Of a DNA stretch of 64,000 nucleotides, positions 22,601-36,699 are shown piece by piece; position 1 is the first letter of the stretch, and each line of letters opens with the position of its first letter. The stretch lies in the NCBI GenBank assembly GCA_040954595.2, contig CM082591.2:7688001-7752000 (forward strand), in the 5' to 3' direction. The translations under genes and the position numbers were made by a program. The notes under the pieces are model-generated. The model saw only the letters and a program-made list of their open reading frames with translations. It had not been told where the DNA came from and searched no databases. Source of the stretch: Balanoglossus misakiensis. Taxonomy: Eukaryota; Hemichordata.

Positions 22601-25600
22601 AACACACGTTCCCCAAATTTCCCCAAATTGTTATACATGGCCCAGCATGTATGAAGCGTAATCAAGGCCAAAATTCAAAACCCCATTTTCAACCCACAAC
22701 CTCCCAATTTTCAACACACGTTCCCCAAATTTCCCCAAATTGTTATACATGGCCCAGCATGTATGAAGCGTAATCAAGGCCAAAATTCAAAACCCCATTT
22801 TCAACCCACAACCTCCCAATTTTCAACACACGTTCCCCAAATTTCCCCAAATTGTTATACATGGCCCAGCATGTATGAAGTATAATCAAGGCCAAAATTC
22901 AAAACCCCATTTTCAACCCACAACCTCCCAATTTTCAACACACGTTCCCCAAATTTCCCCAAATTGTTATACATGGCCCAGCATGTATGAAGCGTAATCA
23001 AGGCCAAAATTCAAAACCCCATTTTCAACCCACAACCTCCCAATTTTCAACACACGTTCCCCAAATTGTTATACATGGCCCAGCATGTATGACGTGTAAT
23101 CAAGGCCAAAATTCAAAACCCAATTTTCAACCCACAACCTCCCAATTTTCAACACACGTTCCCCAAATTTCCCCAAATTGTTATACATGGCCCAGCATGT
23201 ATGAAGCGTAATCAAGGCCAAAATTCAAAACCCCATTTTCAACCCACAACCTCCCAATTTTCAACACACGTTCCCCAAATTTCCCCAAATTGTTATACAT
23301 GGCCCAGCATGTATGAAGCGTAATCAAGGCCAAAATTCAAAACCCCATTTTCAACCCACAACCTCCCAATTTTCAACACACGTTCCCCAAATTTCCCCAA
23401 ATTGTTATACATGGCCCAGCTTGTATGAAGCGTAATCAAGGCCAAAATTCAAAACCCCATTTTCAACCCACAACCTCCCAATTTTCAACACACGTTCCCC
23501 AAATGTCCCCAAATTGTTATACATGGCCCAGCATGTATGAAGCGTAATCAAGGCCAAAATTCAAAACCCCATTTTCAACCCACAACCTCCCAATTTTCAA
23601 CACACGTTCCCCAAATTTCCCCAAATTGTTATACATGGCCCAGCATGTATGAAGCGTAATCAAGGCCAAAATTCAAAACCCCATTTTCAACCCACAACCT
23701 CCCAATTTTCAACACACGTTCCCCAAATTTCCCCAAATTGTTATACATGGCCCAGCATGTATGAAGCGTAATCAAGGCCAAAATTCAAAACCCCATTTTC
23801 AACCCACAACCTCCCAATTTTCAACACACGTTCCCCAAATTTCCCCAAATTGTTATACATGGCCCAGCATGTATGAAGCGTAATCAAGGCCAAAATTCAA
23901 AACCCCATTTTCAACCCACAACCTCCCAATTTTCAACACACGTTCCCCAAATGTCCCCAAATTGTTATACATGGCCCAGCATGTATGAAGCGTAATCAAG
24001 GCCAAAATTCAAAACCCCATTTTCAACCCACAACCTCCCAATTTTCAACACACGTTCCCCAAATTTCCCCAAATTGTTATACATGGCCCAGCATGTATGA
24101 AGCGTAATCAAGGCCAAAATTCAAAACCCCATTTTCAACCCACAACCTCCCAATTTTCAACACACGTTCCCCAAATTTCCCCAAATTGTTATACATGGCC
24201 CAGCATGTATGAAGCGTAATCAAGGCCAAAATTCAAAACCCCATTTTCAACCCACAACCTCCCAATTTTCAACACACGTTCCCCAAATTTCCCCAAATTG
24301 TTATACATGGCCCAGCATGTATGAAGCGTAATCAAGGCCAAAATTCAAAACCCCATTTTCAACCCACAACCTCCCAATTTTCAACACACGTTCCCCAAAT
24401 TTCCCCAAATTGTTATACATGGCCCAGCATGTATGAAGCGTAATCAAGGCCAAAATTCAAAACCCAATTTTCAACCCACAACCTCCCAATTTTCAACACA
24501 CGTTCCCCAAATTTCCCCAAATTGTTATACATGGCCCAGCATGTATGAAGCGTAATCAAGGCCAAAATTCAAAACCCCGTTTTCAACCCACAACCTCCCA
24601 ATTTTCAACACACGTTCCCCAAATTTCCCCAAATTGTTATACATGGCCCAGCATGTATGAAGCGTAATCAAGGCCAAAATTCAAAACCCCATTTTCAACC
24701 CACAACCTCCCAATTTTCAACACACGTTCCCCAAATTTCCCCAAATTATTATACATGGCCCAGCATGTATGAAGCGTAATCAAGGCCAAAATTCAAAACC
24801 CCATTTTCAACCCACAACCTCCCAATTTTCAACACACGTTCCCCAAATTTCCCCAAATTGTTATACATGGCCCAGCATGTATGAAGCGTAATCAAGGCCA
24901 AAATTCAAAACCCCATTTTCAACCCACAACCTCCCAATTTTCAACACACGTTCCCCAAATTTCCCCAAATTGTTATACATGGCCCAGCATGTATGAAGCG
25001 TAATCAAGGCCAAAATTCAAAACCCCATTTTCAACCCACAACCTCCCAATTTTCAACACACGTTCCCCAAATTTCCCCAAATTGTTATACATGGCCCAGC
25101 ATGTATGAAGCGTAATCAAGGCCAAAATTCAAAACCCAATTTTCAACCCACAACCTCCCAATTTTCAACACACGTTCCCCAAATTTCCCCAAATTGTTAT
25201 ACATGGCCCAGCATGTATGAAGCGTAATCAAGGCCAAAATTCAAAACCCCGTTTTCAACCCACAACCTCCCAATTTTCAACACACGTTCCCCAAATTTCC
25301 CCAAATTGTTATACATGGCCCAGCATGTATGAAGCGTAATCAAGGCCAAAATTCAAAACCCCATTTTCAACCCACAACCTCCCAATTTTCAACACACGTT
25401 CCCCAAATTTCCCCAAATTATTATACATGGCCCAGCATGTATGAAGCGTAATCAAGGCCAAAATTCAAAACCCCATTTTCAACCCACAACCTCCCAATTT
25501 TCAACACACGTTCCCCAAATTTCCCCAAATTGTTATACATGGCCCAGCATGTATGAAGCGTAATCAAGGCCAAAATTCAAAACCCCATTTTCAACCCACA

Positions 25601-28600
25601 ACCTCCCAATTTTCAACACACGTTCCCCAAATTTCCCCAAATTGTTATACATGGCCCAGCATGTATGAAGCGTAATCAAGGCCAAAATTCAAAACCCCAT
25701 TTTCAACCCACAACCTCCCAATTTTCAACACACGTTCCCCAAATTTCCCCAAATTGTTATACATGGCCCAGCATGTATGAAGCGTAATCAAGGCCAAAAT
25801 TCAAAACCCCATTTTCAACCCACAACCTCCCAATTTTCAACACACGTTCCCCAAATTTCCCCAAATTGTTATACATGGCCCAGCATGTATGAAGCGTAAT
25901 CAAGGCCAAAATTCAAAACCCCATTTTCAACCCACAACCTCCCAATTTTCAACACACGTTCCCCAAATTTCCCCAAATTGTTATACATGGCCCAGCATGT
26001 ATGAAGCGTAATCAAGGCCAAAATTCAAAACCCCATTTTCAACCCACAACCTCCCAATTTTCAACACACGTTCCCCAAATTTCCCCAAATTGTTATACAT
26101 GGCCCAGCATGTATGAAGCGTAATCAAGGCCAAAATTCAAAACCCCATTTTCAACCCACAACCTCCCAATTTTCAACACACGTTCCCCAAATTTCCCCAA
26201 ATTGTTATACATGGCCCAGCATGTATGAAGCGTAATCAAGGCCAAAATTCAAAACCCCATTTTCAACCCACAACCTCCCAATTTTCAACACACGTTCCCC
26301 AAATTTCCCCAAATTGTTATACATGGCCCAGCATGTATGAAGCGTAATCAAGGCCAAAATTCAAAACCCCATTTTCAACCCACAACCTCCCAATTTTCAA
26401 CACACGTTCCCCAAATTTCCCCAAATTGTTATACATGGCCCAGCATGTATGAAGTGTAATCAAGGCCAAAATTCAAAACCCCATTTTCAACCCACAACCT
26501 CCCAATTTTCAACACACGTTCCCCAAATTTCCCCAAATTGTTATACATGGCCCAGCATGTATGAAGCGTAATCAAGGCCAAAATTCAAAACCCCATTTTC
26601 AACCCACAACCTCCCAATTTTCAACACACGTTCCCCAAATTTCCCCAAATTGTTATACATGGCCCAGCATGTATGAAGCGTAATCAAGGCCAAAATTCAA
26701 AACCCCATTTTCAACCCACAACCTCCCAATTTTCAACACACGTTCCCCAAATTTCCCCAAATTGTTATACATGGCCCAGCATGTATGAAGCGTAATCAAG
26801 GCCAAAATTCAAAACCCCATTTTCAACCCACAACCTCCCAATTTTCAACACCTGTTCCCCAAATTTCCCCAAATTGTTATACATGGCCCAGCATGTATGA
26901 AGCGTAATCAAGGCCAAAATTCAAAACCCCATTTTCAACCCACAACCTCCCAATTTTCAACACACGTTCCCCAAATTTCCCCAAATTGTTATACATGGCC
27001 CAGCATGTATGAAGCGTAATCAAGGCCAAAATTCAAAACCCCATTTTCAACCCACAACCTCCCAATTTTCAACACCTGTTCCCCAAATTTCCCCAAATTG
27101 TTATACATGGCCCAGCATGTATGAAGCGTAATCAAGGCCAAAATTCAAAACCCCATTTTCAACCCACAACCTCCCAATTTTCAACACACGTTCCCCAAAT
27201 TTCCCCAAATTGTTATACATGGCCCAGCATGTATGAAGCGTAATCAAGGCCAAAATTCAAAACCCCATTTTCAACCCACAACCTCCCAATTTTCAACACA
27301 CGTTCCCCAAATTTCCCCAAATTGTTATACATGGCCCAGCATGTATGAAGCGTAATCAAGGCCAAAATTCAAAACCCCATTTTCAACCCACAACCTCCCA
27401 ATTTTCAACACACGTTCCCCAAATTTCCCCAAATTGTTATACATGGCCCAGCATGTATGAAGCGTAATCAAGGCCAAAATTCAAAACCCCATTTTCAACC
27501 CACAACCTCCCAATTTTCAACACACGTTCCCCAAATTTCCCCAAATTGTTATACATGGCCCAGCATGTATGAAGCGTAATCAAGGCCAAAATTCAAAACC
27601 CAATTTTCAACCCACAACCTCCCAATTTTCAACACCTGTTCCCCAAATTTCCCCAAATTGTTATACATGGCCCAGCATGTATGAAGCGTAATCAAGGCCA
27701 AAATTCAAAACCCCATTTTCAACCCACAACCTCCCAATTTTCAACACCTGTTCCCCAAATTTCCCCAAATTGTTATACATGGCCCAGCATGTATGAAGCG
27801 TAATCAAGGCCAAAATTCAAAACCCCATTTTCAACCCACAACCTCCCAATTTTCAACACACGTTCCCCAAATTTCCCCAAATTGTTATACATGGCCCAGC
27901 ATGTATGAAGCGTAATCAAGGCCAAAATTCAAAACCCCATTTTCAACCCACAACCTCCCAATTTTCAACACACGTTCCCCAAATTTCCCCAAATTGTTAT
28001 ACATGGCCCAGCATGTATGAAGCGTAATCAAGGCCAAAATTCAAAACCCCATTTTCAACCCACAACCTCCCAATTTTCAACACCTGTTCCCCAAATTTCC
28101 CCAAATTGTTATACATGTACATGCCAGCATGTATGAAGCGTAATCAAGGCCAAAATTCAAAACCCCATTTTCAACCCAAAACCTCCCAATTTTCAACACA
28201 CGTTCCCCAAATTTCCCCAAATTGTTATACATGGCCCAGCATGTATGAAGCGTAATCAAGGCCAAAATTCAAAACCCCATTTTCAACCCACAACCTCCCA
28301 ATTTTCAACACACGTTCCCCAAATTTCCCCAAATTGTTATACATGTACATGCCAGCATGTATGAAGCGTAATCAAGGCCAAAATTCAAAACCCCATTTTC
28401 AACCCACAACCTCCCAATTTTCAACACACGTTCCCCAAATTTCCCCAAATTGTTATACATGGCCCAGCTTGTATGAAGCGTAATCAAGGCCAAAATTCAA
28501 AACCCCATTTTCAACCCACAACCTCCCAATTTTCAACACACGTTCCCCAAATTTCCCCAAATTGTTATACATGGTCCAGCATGTATGAAGCGTAATCAAG

Positions 28601-31600
28601 GCCAAAATTCAAAACCCCATTTTCAACCCACAACCTCCCAATTTTCAACACCTGTTCCCCAAATTTCCCCAAATTGTTATACATGGCCCAGCATGTATGA
28701 AGCGTAATCAAGGCCAAAATTCAAAACCCCATTTTCAACCCACAACCTCCCAATTTTCAACACACGTTCCCCAAATTTCCCCAAATTGTTATACATGGCC
28801 CAGCATGTATGAAGCGTAATCAAGGCCAAAATTCAAAACCCCATTTTCAACCCACAACCTCCCAATTTTCAACACACGTTCCCCAAATTTCCCCAAATTG
28901 TTATACATGGCCCAGCATGTATGAAGTGTAATCAAGGCCAAAATTCAAAACCCCATTTTCAACCCACAACCTCCCAATTTTCAACACACGTTCCCCAAAT
29001 TTCCCCAAATTGTTATACATGGCCCAGCGTGTATGAAGCGTAATCAAGGCCAAAATTCAAAACCCCATTTTCAACCCACAACCTCCCAATTTTCAACACA
29101 CGTTCCCCAAATTGTTATACATGGCCCAGCATGTATGACGTGTAATCAAGGCCAAAATTCAAAACCCAATTTTCAACCCACAACCTCCCAATTTTCAACA
29201 CACGTTCCCCAAATTTCCCCAAATTGTTATACATGGCCCAGCATGTATGAAGCGTAATCAAGGCCAAAATTCAAAACCCCATTTTCAACCCACAACCTCC
29301 CAATTTTCAACACACGTTCCCCAAATTTCCCCAAATTGTTATACATGGCCCAGCATGTATGAAGCGTAATCAAGGCCAAAATTCAAAACCCCATTTTCAA
29401 CCCACAACCTCCCAATTTTCAACACACGTTCCCCAAATTTCCCCAAATTGTTATACATGGCCCAGCTTGTATGAAGCGTAATCAAGGCCAAAATTCAAAA
29501 CCCCATTTTCAACCCACAACCTCCCAATTTTCAACACACGTTCCCCAAATTTCCCCAAATTGTTATACATGGCCCAGCATGTATGAAGTGTAATCAAGGC
29601 CAAAATTCAAAACCCCATTTTCAACCCACAACCTCCCAATTTTCAACACACGTTCCCCAAATTTCCCCAAATTGTTATACATGGCCCAGCGTGTATGAAG
29701 CGTAATCAAGGCCAAAATTCAAAACCCCATTTTCAACCCACAACCTCCCAATTTTCAACACACGTTCCCCAAATTGTTATACATGGCCCAGCATGTATGA
29801 CGTGTAATCAAGGCCAAAATTCAAAACCCAATTTTCAACCCACAACCTCCCAATTTTCAACACACGTTCCCCAAATTTCCCCAAATTGTTATACATGGCC
29901 CAGCATGTATGAAGCGTAATCAAGGCCAAAATTCAAAACCCCATTTTCAACCCACAACCTCCCAATTTTCAACACACGTTCCCCAAATTTCCCCAAATTG
30001 TTATACATGGCCCAGCATGTATGAAGCGTAATCAAGGCCAAAATTCAAAACCCCATTTTCAACCCACAACCTCCCAATTTTCAACACACGTTCCCCAAAT
30101 TTCCCCAAATTGTTATACATGGCCCAGCTTGTATGAAGCGTAATCAAGGCCAAAATTCAAAACCCCATTTTCAACCCACAACCTCCCAATTTTCAACACA
30201 CGTTCCCCAAATGTCCCCAAATTGTTATACATGGCCCAGCATGTATGAAGCGTAATCAAGGCCAAAATTCAAAACCCCATTTTCAACCCACAACCTCCCA
30301 ATTTTCAACACCTGTTCCCCAAATTTCCCCAAATTGTTATACATGGCCCAGCATGTATGAAGCGTAATCAAGGCCAAAATTCAAAACCCCATTTTCAACC
30401 CACAACCTCCCAATTTTCAACACCTGTTCCCCAAATTTCCCCAAATTGTTATACATGGCCCAGCATGTATGAAGCGTAATCAAGGCCAAAATTCAAAACC
30501 CCATTTTCAACCCACAACCTCCCAATTTTCAACACACGTTCCCCAAATTTCCCCAAATTGTTATACATGGCCCAGCATGTATGAAGCGTAATCAAGGCCA
30601 AAATTCAAAACCCCATTTTCAACCCACAACCTCCCAATTTTCAACACACGTTCCCCAAATTTCCCCAAATTGTTATACATGGCCCAGCATGTATGAAGTG
30701 TAATCAAGGCCAAAATTCAAAACCCCATTTTCAACCCACAACCTCCCAATTTTCAACACACGTTCCCCAAATTTCCCCAAATTGTTATACATGGCCCAGC
30801 GTGTATGAAGCGTAATCAAGGCCAAAATTCAAAACCCCATTTTCAACCCACAACCTCCCAATTTTCAACACACGTTCCCCAAATTGTTATACATGGCCCA
30901 GCATGTATGACGTGTAATCAAGGCCAAAATTCAAAACCCAATTTTCAACCCACAACCTCCCAATTTTCAACACACGTTCCCCAAATTTCCCCAAATTGTT
31001 ATACATGGCCCAGCATGTATGAAGCGTAATCAAGGCCAAAATTCAAAACCCCATTTTCAACCCACAACCTCCCAATTTTCAACACACGTTCCCCAAATTT
31101 CCCCAAATTGTTATACATGGCCCAGCATGTATGAAGCGTAATCAAGGCCAAAATTCAAAACCCCATTTTCAACCCACAACCTCCCAATTTTCAACACACG
31201 TTCCCCAAATTTCCCCAAATTGTTATACATGGCCCAGCTTGTATGAAGCGTAATCAAGGCCAAAATTCAAAACCCCATTTTCAACCCACAACCTCCCAAT
31301 TTTCAACACACGTTCCCCAAATTTCCCCAAATTGTTATACATGGCCCAGCATGTATGAAGTGTAATCAAGGCCAAAATTCAAAACCCCATTTTCAACCCA
31401 CAACCTCCCAATTTTCAACACACGTTCCCCAAATTTCCCCAAATTGTTATACATGGCCCAGCGTGTATGAAGCGTAATCAAGGCCAAAATTCAAAACCCC
31501 ATTTTCAACCCACAACCTCCCAATTTTCAACACACGTTCCCCAAATTGTTATACATGGCCCAGCATGTATGACGTGTAATCAAGGCCAAAATTCAAAACC

Positions 31601-34600
31601 CAATTTTCAACCCACAACCTCCCAATTTTCAACACACGTTCCCCAAATTTCCCCAAATTGTTATACATGGCCCAGCATGTATGAAGCGTAATCAAGGCCA
31701 AAATTCAAAACCCCATTTTCAACCCACAACCTCCCAATTTTCAACACACGTTCCCCAAATTTCCCCAAATTGTTATACATGGCCCAGCATGTATGAAGCG
31801 TAATCAAGGCCAAAATTCAAAACCCCATTTTCAACCCACAACCTCCCAATTTTCAACACACGTTCCCCAAATTTCCCCAAATTGTTATACATGGCCCAGC
31901 TTGTATGAAGCGTAATCAAGGCCAAAATTCAAAACCCCATTTTCAACCCACAACCTCCCAATTTTCAACACACGTTCCCCAAATGTCCCCAAATTGTTAT
32001 ACATGGCCCAGCATGTATGAAGCGTAATCAAGGCCAAAATTCAAAACCCCATTTTCAACCCACAACCTCCCAATTTTCAACACACGTTCCCCAAATTTCC
32101 CCAAATTGTTATACATGGCCCAGCATGTATGAAGCGTAATCAAGGCCAAAATTCAAAACCCCATTTTCAACCCACAACCTCCCAATTTTCAACACACGTT
32201 CCCCAAATTTCCCCAAATTGTTATACATGGCCCAGCATGTATGAAGCGTAATCAAGGCCAAAATTCAAAACCCCATTTTCAACCCACAACCTCCCAATTT
32301 TCAACACACGTTCCCCAAATTTCCCCAAATTGTTATACATGGCCCAGCATGTATGAAGCGTAATCAAGGCCAAAATTCAAAACCCCATTTTCAACCCACA
32401 ACCTCCCAATTTTCAACACACGTTCCCCAAATGTCCCCAAATTGTTATACATGGCCCAGCATGTATGAAGCGTAATCAAGGCCAAAATTCAAAACCCCAT
32501 TTTCAACCCACAACCTCCCAATTTTCAACACACGTTCCCCAAATTTCCCCAAATTGTTATACATGGCCCAGCATGTATGAAGCGTAATCAAGGCCAAAAT
32601 TCAAAACCCCATTTTCAACCCACAACCTCCCAATTTTCAACACACGTTCCCCAAATTTCCCCAAATTGTTATACATGGCCCAGCATGTATGAAGCGTAAT
32701 CAAGGCCAAAATTCAAAACCCCATTTTCAACCCACAACCTCCCAATTTTCAACACACGTTCCCCAAATTTCCCCAAATTGTTATACATGGCCCAGCATGT
32801 ATGAAGCGTAATCAAGGCCAAAATTCAAAACCCCATTTTCAACCCACAACCTCCCAATTTTCAACACACGTTCCCCAAATTTCCCCAAATTGTTATACAT
32901 GGCCCAGCATGTATGAAGCGTAATCAAGGCCAAAATTCAAAACCCAATTTTCAACCCACAACCTCCCAATTTTCAACACACGTTCCCCAAATTTCCCCAA
33001 ATTGTTATACATGGCCCAGCATGTATGAAGCGTAATCAAGGCCAAAATTCAAAACCCCGTTTTCAACCCACAACCTCCCAATTTTCAACACACGTTCCCC
33101 AAATTTCCCCAAATTGTTATACATGGCCCAGCATGTATGAAGCGTAATCAAGGCCAAAATTCAAAACCCCATTTTCAACCCACAACCTCCCAATTTTCAA
33201 CACACGTTCCCCAAATTTCCCCAAATTATTATACATGGCCCAGCATGTATGGAGCGTAATCAAGGCCAAAATTCAAAACCCCATTTTCAACCCACAACCT
33301 CCCAATTTTCAACACACGTTCCCCAAATTTCCCCAAATTGTTATACATGGCCCAGCATGTATGAAGCGTAATCAAGGCCAAAATTCAAAACCCCATTTTC
33401 AACCCACAACCTCCCAATTTTCAACACCTGTTCCCCAAATTTCCCCAAATTGTTATACATGGCCCAGCATGTATGAAGCGTAATCAAGGCCAAAATTCAA
33501 AACCCCATTTTCAACCCACAACCTCCCAATTTTCAACACACGTTCCCCAAATTTCCCCAAATTGTTATACATGGCCCAGCATGTATGAAGCGTAATCAAG
33601 GCCAAAATTCAAAACCCCATTTTCAACCCACAACCTCCCAATTTTCAACACACGTTCCCCAAATTTCCCCAAATTGTTATACATGGCCCAGCATGTATGA
33701 AGCGTAATCAAGGCCAAAATTCAAAACCCCATTTTCAACCCACAACCTCCCAATTTTCAACACACGTTCCCCAAATTTCCCCAAATTGTTATACATGGCC
33801 CAGCATGTATGAAGCGTAATCAAGGCCAAAATTCAAAACCCCATTTTCAACCCACAACCTCCCAATTTTCAACACCTGTTCCCCAAATTTCCCCAAATTG
33901 TTATACATGGCCCAGCATGTATGAAGCGTAATCAAGGCCAAAATTCAAAACCCCGTTTTCAACCCACAACCTCCCAATTTTCAACACACGTTCCCCAAAT
34001 TTCCCCAAATTGTTATACATGGCCCAGCATGTATGAAGCGTAATCAAGGCCAAAATTCAAAACCCCATTTTCAACCCACAACCTCCCAATTTTCAACACC
34101 TGTTCCCCAAATTTCCCCAAATTGTTATACATGGCCCAGCATGTATGAAGCGTAATCAAGGCCAAAATTCAAAACCCCATTTTCAACCCACAACCTCCCA
34201 ATTTTCAACACACGTTCCCCAAATTTCCCCAAATTGTTATACATGGCCCAGCATGTATGAAGCGTAATCAAGGCCAAAATTCAAAACCCCATTTTCAACC
34301 CACAACCTCCCAATTTTCAACACACATTCCCCAAATTTCCCCAAATTGTTATACATGGCCCAGCATGTATGAAGCGTAATCAAGGCCAAAATTCAAAACC
34401 CCATTTTCAACCCACAACCTCCCAATTTTCAACACCTGTTCCCCAAATTTCCCCAAATTGTTATACATGGCCCAGCATGTATGAAGCGTAATCAAGGCCA
34501 AAATTCAAAACCCCATTTTCAACCCACAACCTCCCAATTTTCAACACCTGTTCCCCAAATTTCCCCAAATTGTTATACATGTACATGCCAGCATGTATGA

Positions 34601-35656
34601 AGCGTAATCAAGGCCAAAATTCAAAACCCCATTTTCAACCCAAAACCTCCCAATTTTCAACACACGTTCCCCAAATTTCCCCAAATTGTTATACATGGCC
34701 CAGCATGTATGAAGCGTAATCAAGGCCAAAATTCAAAACCCCATTTTCAACCCACAACCTCCCAATTTTCAACACACGTTCCCCAAATTTCCCCAAATTG
34801 TTATACATGTACATGCCAGCATGTATGAAGCGTAATCAAGGCCAAAATTCAAAACCCCATTTTCAACCCACAACCTCCCAATTTTCAACACACGTTCCCC
34901 AAATTTCCCCAAATTGTTATACATGGCCCAGCTTGTATGAAGCGTAATCAAGGCCAAAATTCAAAACCCCATTTTCAACCCACAACCTCCCAATTTTCAA
35001 CACACGTTCCCCAAATTTCCCCAAATTGTTATACATGGTCCAGCATGTATGAAGCGTAATCAAGGCCAAAATTCAAAACCCCATTTTCAACCCACAACCT
35101 CCCAATTTTCAACACCTGTTCCCCAAATTTCCCCAAATTGTTATACATGGCCCAGCATGTATGAAGCGTAATCAAGGCCAAAATTCAAAACCCCATTTTC
35201 AACCCACAACCTCCCAATTTTCAACACACGTTCCCCAAATTTCCCCAAATTGTTATACATGGCCCAGCATGTATGAAGCGTAATCAAGGCCAAAATTCAA
35301 AACCCCATTTTCAACCCACAACCTCCCAATTTTCAACACACGTTCCCCAAATGTCCCCAAATTGTTATACATGGCCCAGCATGTATGAAGCGTAATCAAG
35401 GCCAAAATTCAAAACCCCATTTTCAACCCACAACCTCCCAATTTTCAACACACGTTCCCCAAATTTCCCCAAATTGTTATACATGGCCCAGCATGTATGA
35501 AGCGTAATCAAGGCCAAAATTCAAAACCCCATTTTCAACCCACAACCTCCCAATTTTCAACACACGTTCCCCAAATTTCCCCAAATTGTTATACATGGCC
35601 CAGCGTGTATGAAGCGTAATCAAGGCCAAAATTCAAAACCCCATTTTCAACCCACA
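19666..35656. repeat. 16-kb satellite array, 112-bp monomer, about 143 units
   Basis: The monomer runs from attgttatacatggcccagc through gtatgaagcgtaatcaaggc and ccccattttcaacccacaac to cacgttccccaaatttcccc. Spacing measured between successive tgttatacat motifs is 112 bp. Variants include 80-bp units (32-bp deletion, at about 20065 and 21265), 102-bp units missing one ttccccaaat step (about 23065, 29110, 29775, 30880, 31540), and 116-bp units with tacatgtacatgcc (about 28115, 28345, 34580, 34810). Every unit carries the dyad ATACATG-6 nt-CATGTAT. Short open frames in it (62-82 codons) arise because 112 is not a multiple of three and are not genes. The array ends abruptly inside a unit at 35656. 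Confidence 0.97.
20041..22440. repeat. Higher-order repeat: 1200-bp unit in two tandem copies
   Basis: The units 20041-21240 and 21241-22440 share the same ordered set of variant monomers: the 80-bp unit, gaagtataat, tgacgtgtaa, cagcttgtat, aaatgtcccc and atggtccagc. All are exactly 1200 bp apart. The unit equals ten 112-bp monomers plus one 80-bp monomer. Confidence 0.9.
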
Positions 35657-35854
35657 TACAACCAAGCTACACATAAATGTGCGTTGATATATCAAAATTC
35701 GCGTGATTGAATATGAAAAATCACAAAAACCTGACGTCAAATGATTTTCAGTTGTATTTCAAATCACGCGTTACAAAAAAGTCATCAGTAAATGCCATCT
35801 ACTAGGCAAACCAGAACGAACAAAAAATTGCTAGAAAATCGAGATTGACTGAAC

Positions 35855-36097
35855 GGGACTGTTCAGAATTTACTTCCAGGGTGGGGCCGGAAGATTTTTT
35901 TATTTTCCTAGTAAATTGTGGAGGAAATCTGTGGTCCCCCTTAAATTTCCTGGGGGTTTTCCATTGCCCCCCCCCCCAAAGGATTTAGATTTTTATGTCT
36001 GGTTCCCCTCCCCCCCCCCCTAATTTTTCTTGGAGAAAGTGGGTGCCCCCCCCTTCTGAAAATCTTCCGCCCCCTGGAAGTAATTCTGAACAGTCCC
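35855..36097. mobile_element. TIR element with G/C runs next to its ends
   Basis: The ends gggactgttcagaatttact and taattctgaacagtccc are inverted repeats, each followed inwards by ttccagg/cctggaa and by long C or G runs. It is non-coding. It lies just past the satellite edge. Confidence 0.6.
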
Positions 36098-36699
36098 TTA
36101 AAAGTTATTTATCAAAATACACCCAAGTTGAATGTCCAATTCAATATGGCTGCTTTTGTCGCCATAACAACAGAAGTCAGTAAAATTATTAATCATTGTC
36201 TTCAAACGCGTGTGTGAGAATAAAATGAACATGTTGCAGGTCTGTTCTCAGTCAGTAGAGCCAATTCTCAGGATTGTAAACAACAAAAAGTAGGAACAAA
36301 TGTGAGTTTTGTATTTCATACACTTATATTTCCACGAGGGTATGTCTACATGTCAACCTGAATTGTCAGCTTCATTGATGAAGAATTGTGTTCATTTGAC
36401 TTGTGAAGGTAGACTAGCCTACTAGTCGCTTTTTAAATCTCAATACTTTTTGTGTTTTCGGTGTTTTTTTGTCTTAATAAATAATTTCAATACTTTTTGC
36501 GTGCATGCTTGCCTTGAGCGTGTTTTTGGTAGTGAGGTGAGTTTCGAATTTGCGACTGAGCTTGTGGTTTCGGGTAGCGTCGACTTACGCGTTCCCTACA
36601 CATAATGAAGTCCATAGACTTGGAGCAAGTCTATTATGAAGGTACTGTTTATAAATAAATATGAAAATAATTCCAAATGCTGTTTTGACTTTATTACTA
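36098..36699. other. Intergenic, no gene seen
   Basis: This mixed A+T-rich sequence separates the TIR element from the next tandem repeat. I found no splice-flanked open frame, RNA gene or repeat structure worth naming. Confidence 0.4.

Noticed and set aside
22987-34957. Short open frames repeated in the satellite (62-82 codons, both strands)
   Set aside because: They arise from frame rotation of a 112-bp unit with a stop in each unit. No start context, splice signal or domain supports them.
19666-35656. CRISPR-like array
   Set aside because: Units are 112 bp and contiguous with no unique spacers, and the surroundings are intron-bearing animal genes. It is a satellite.
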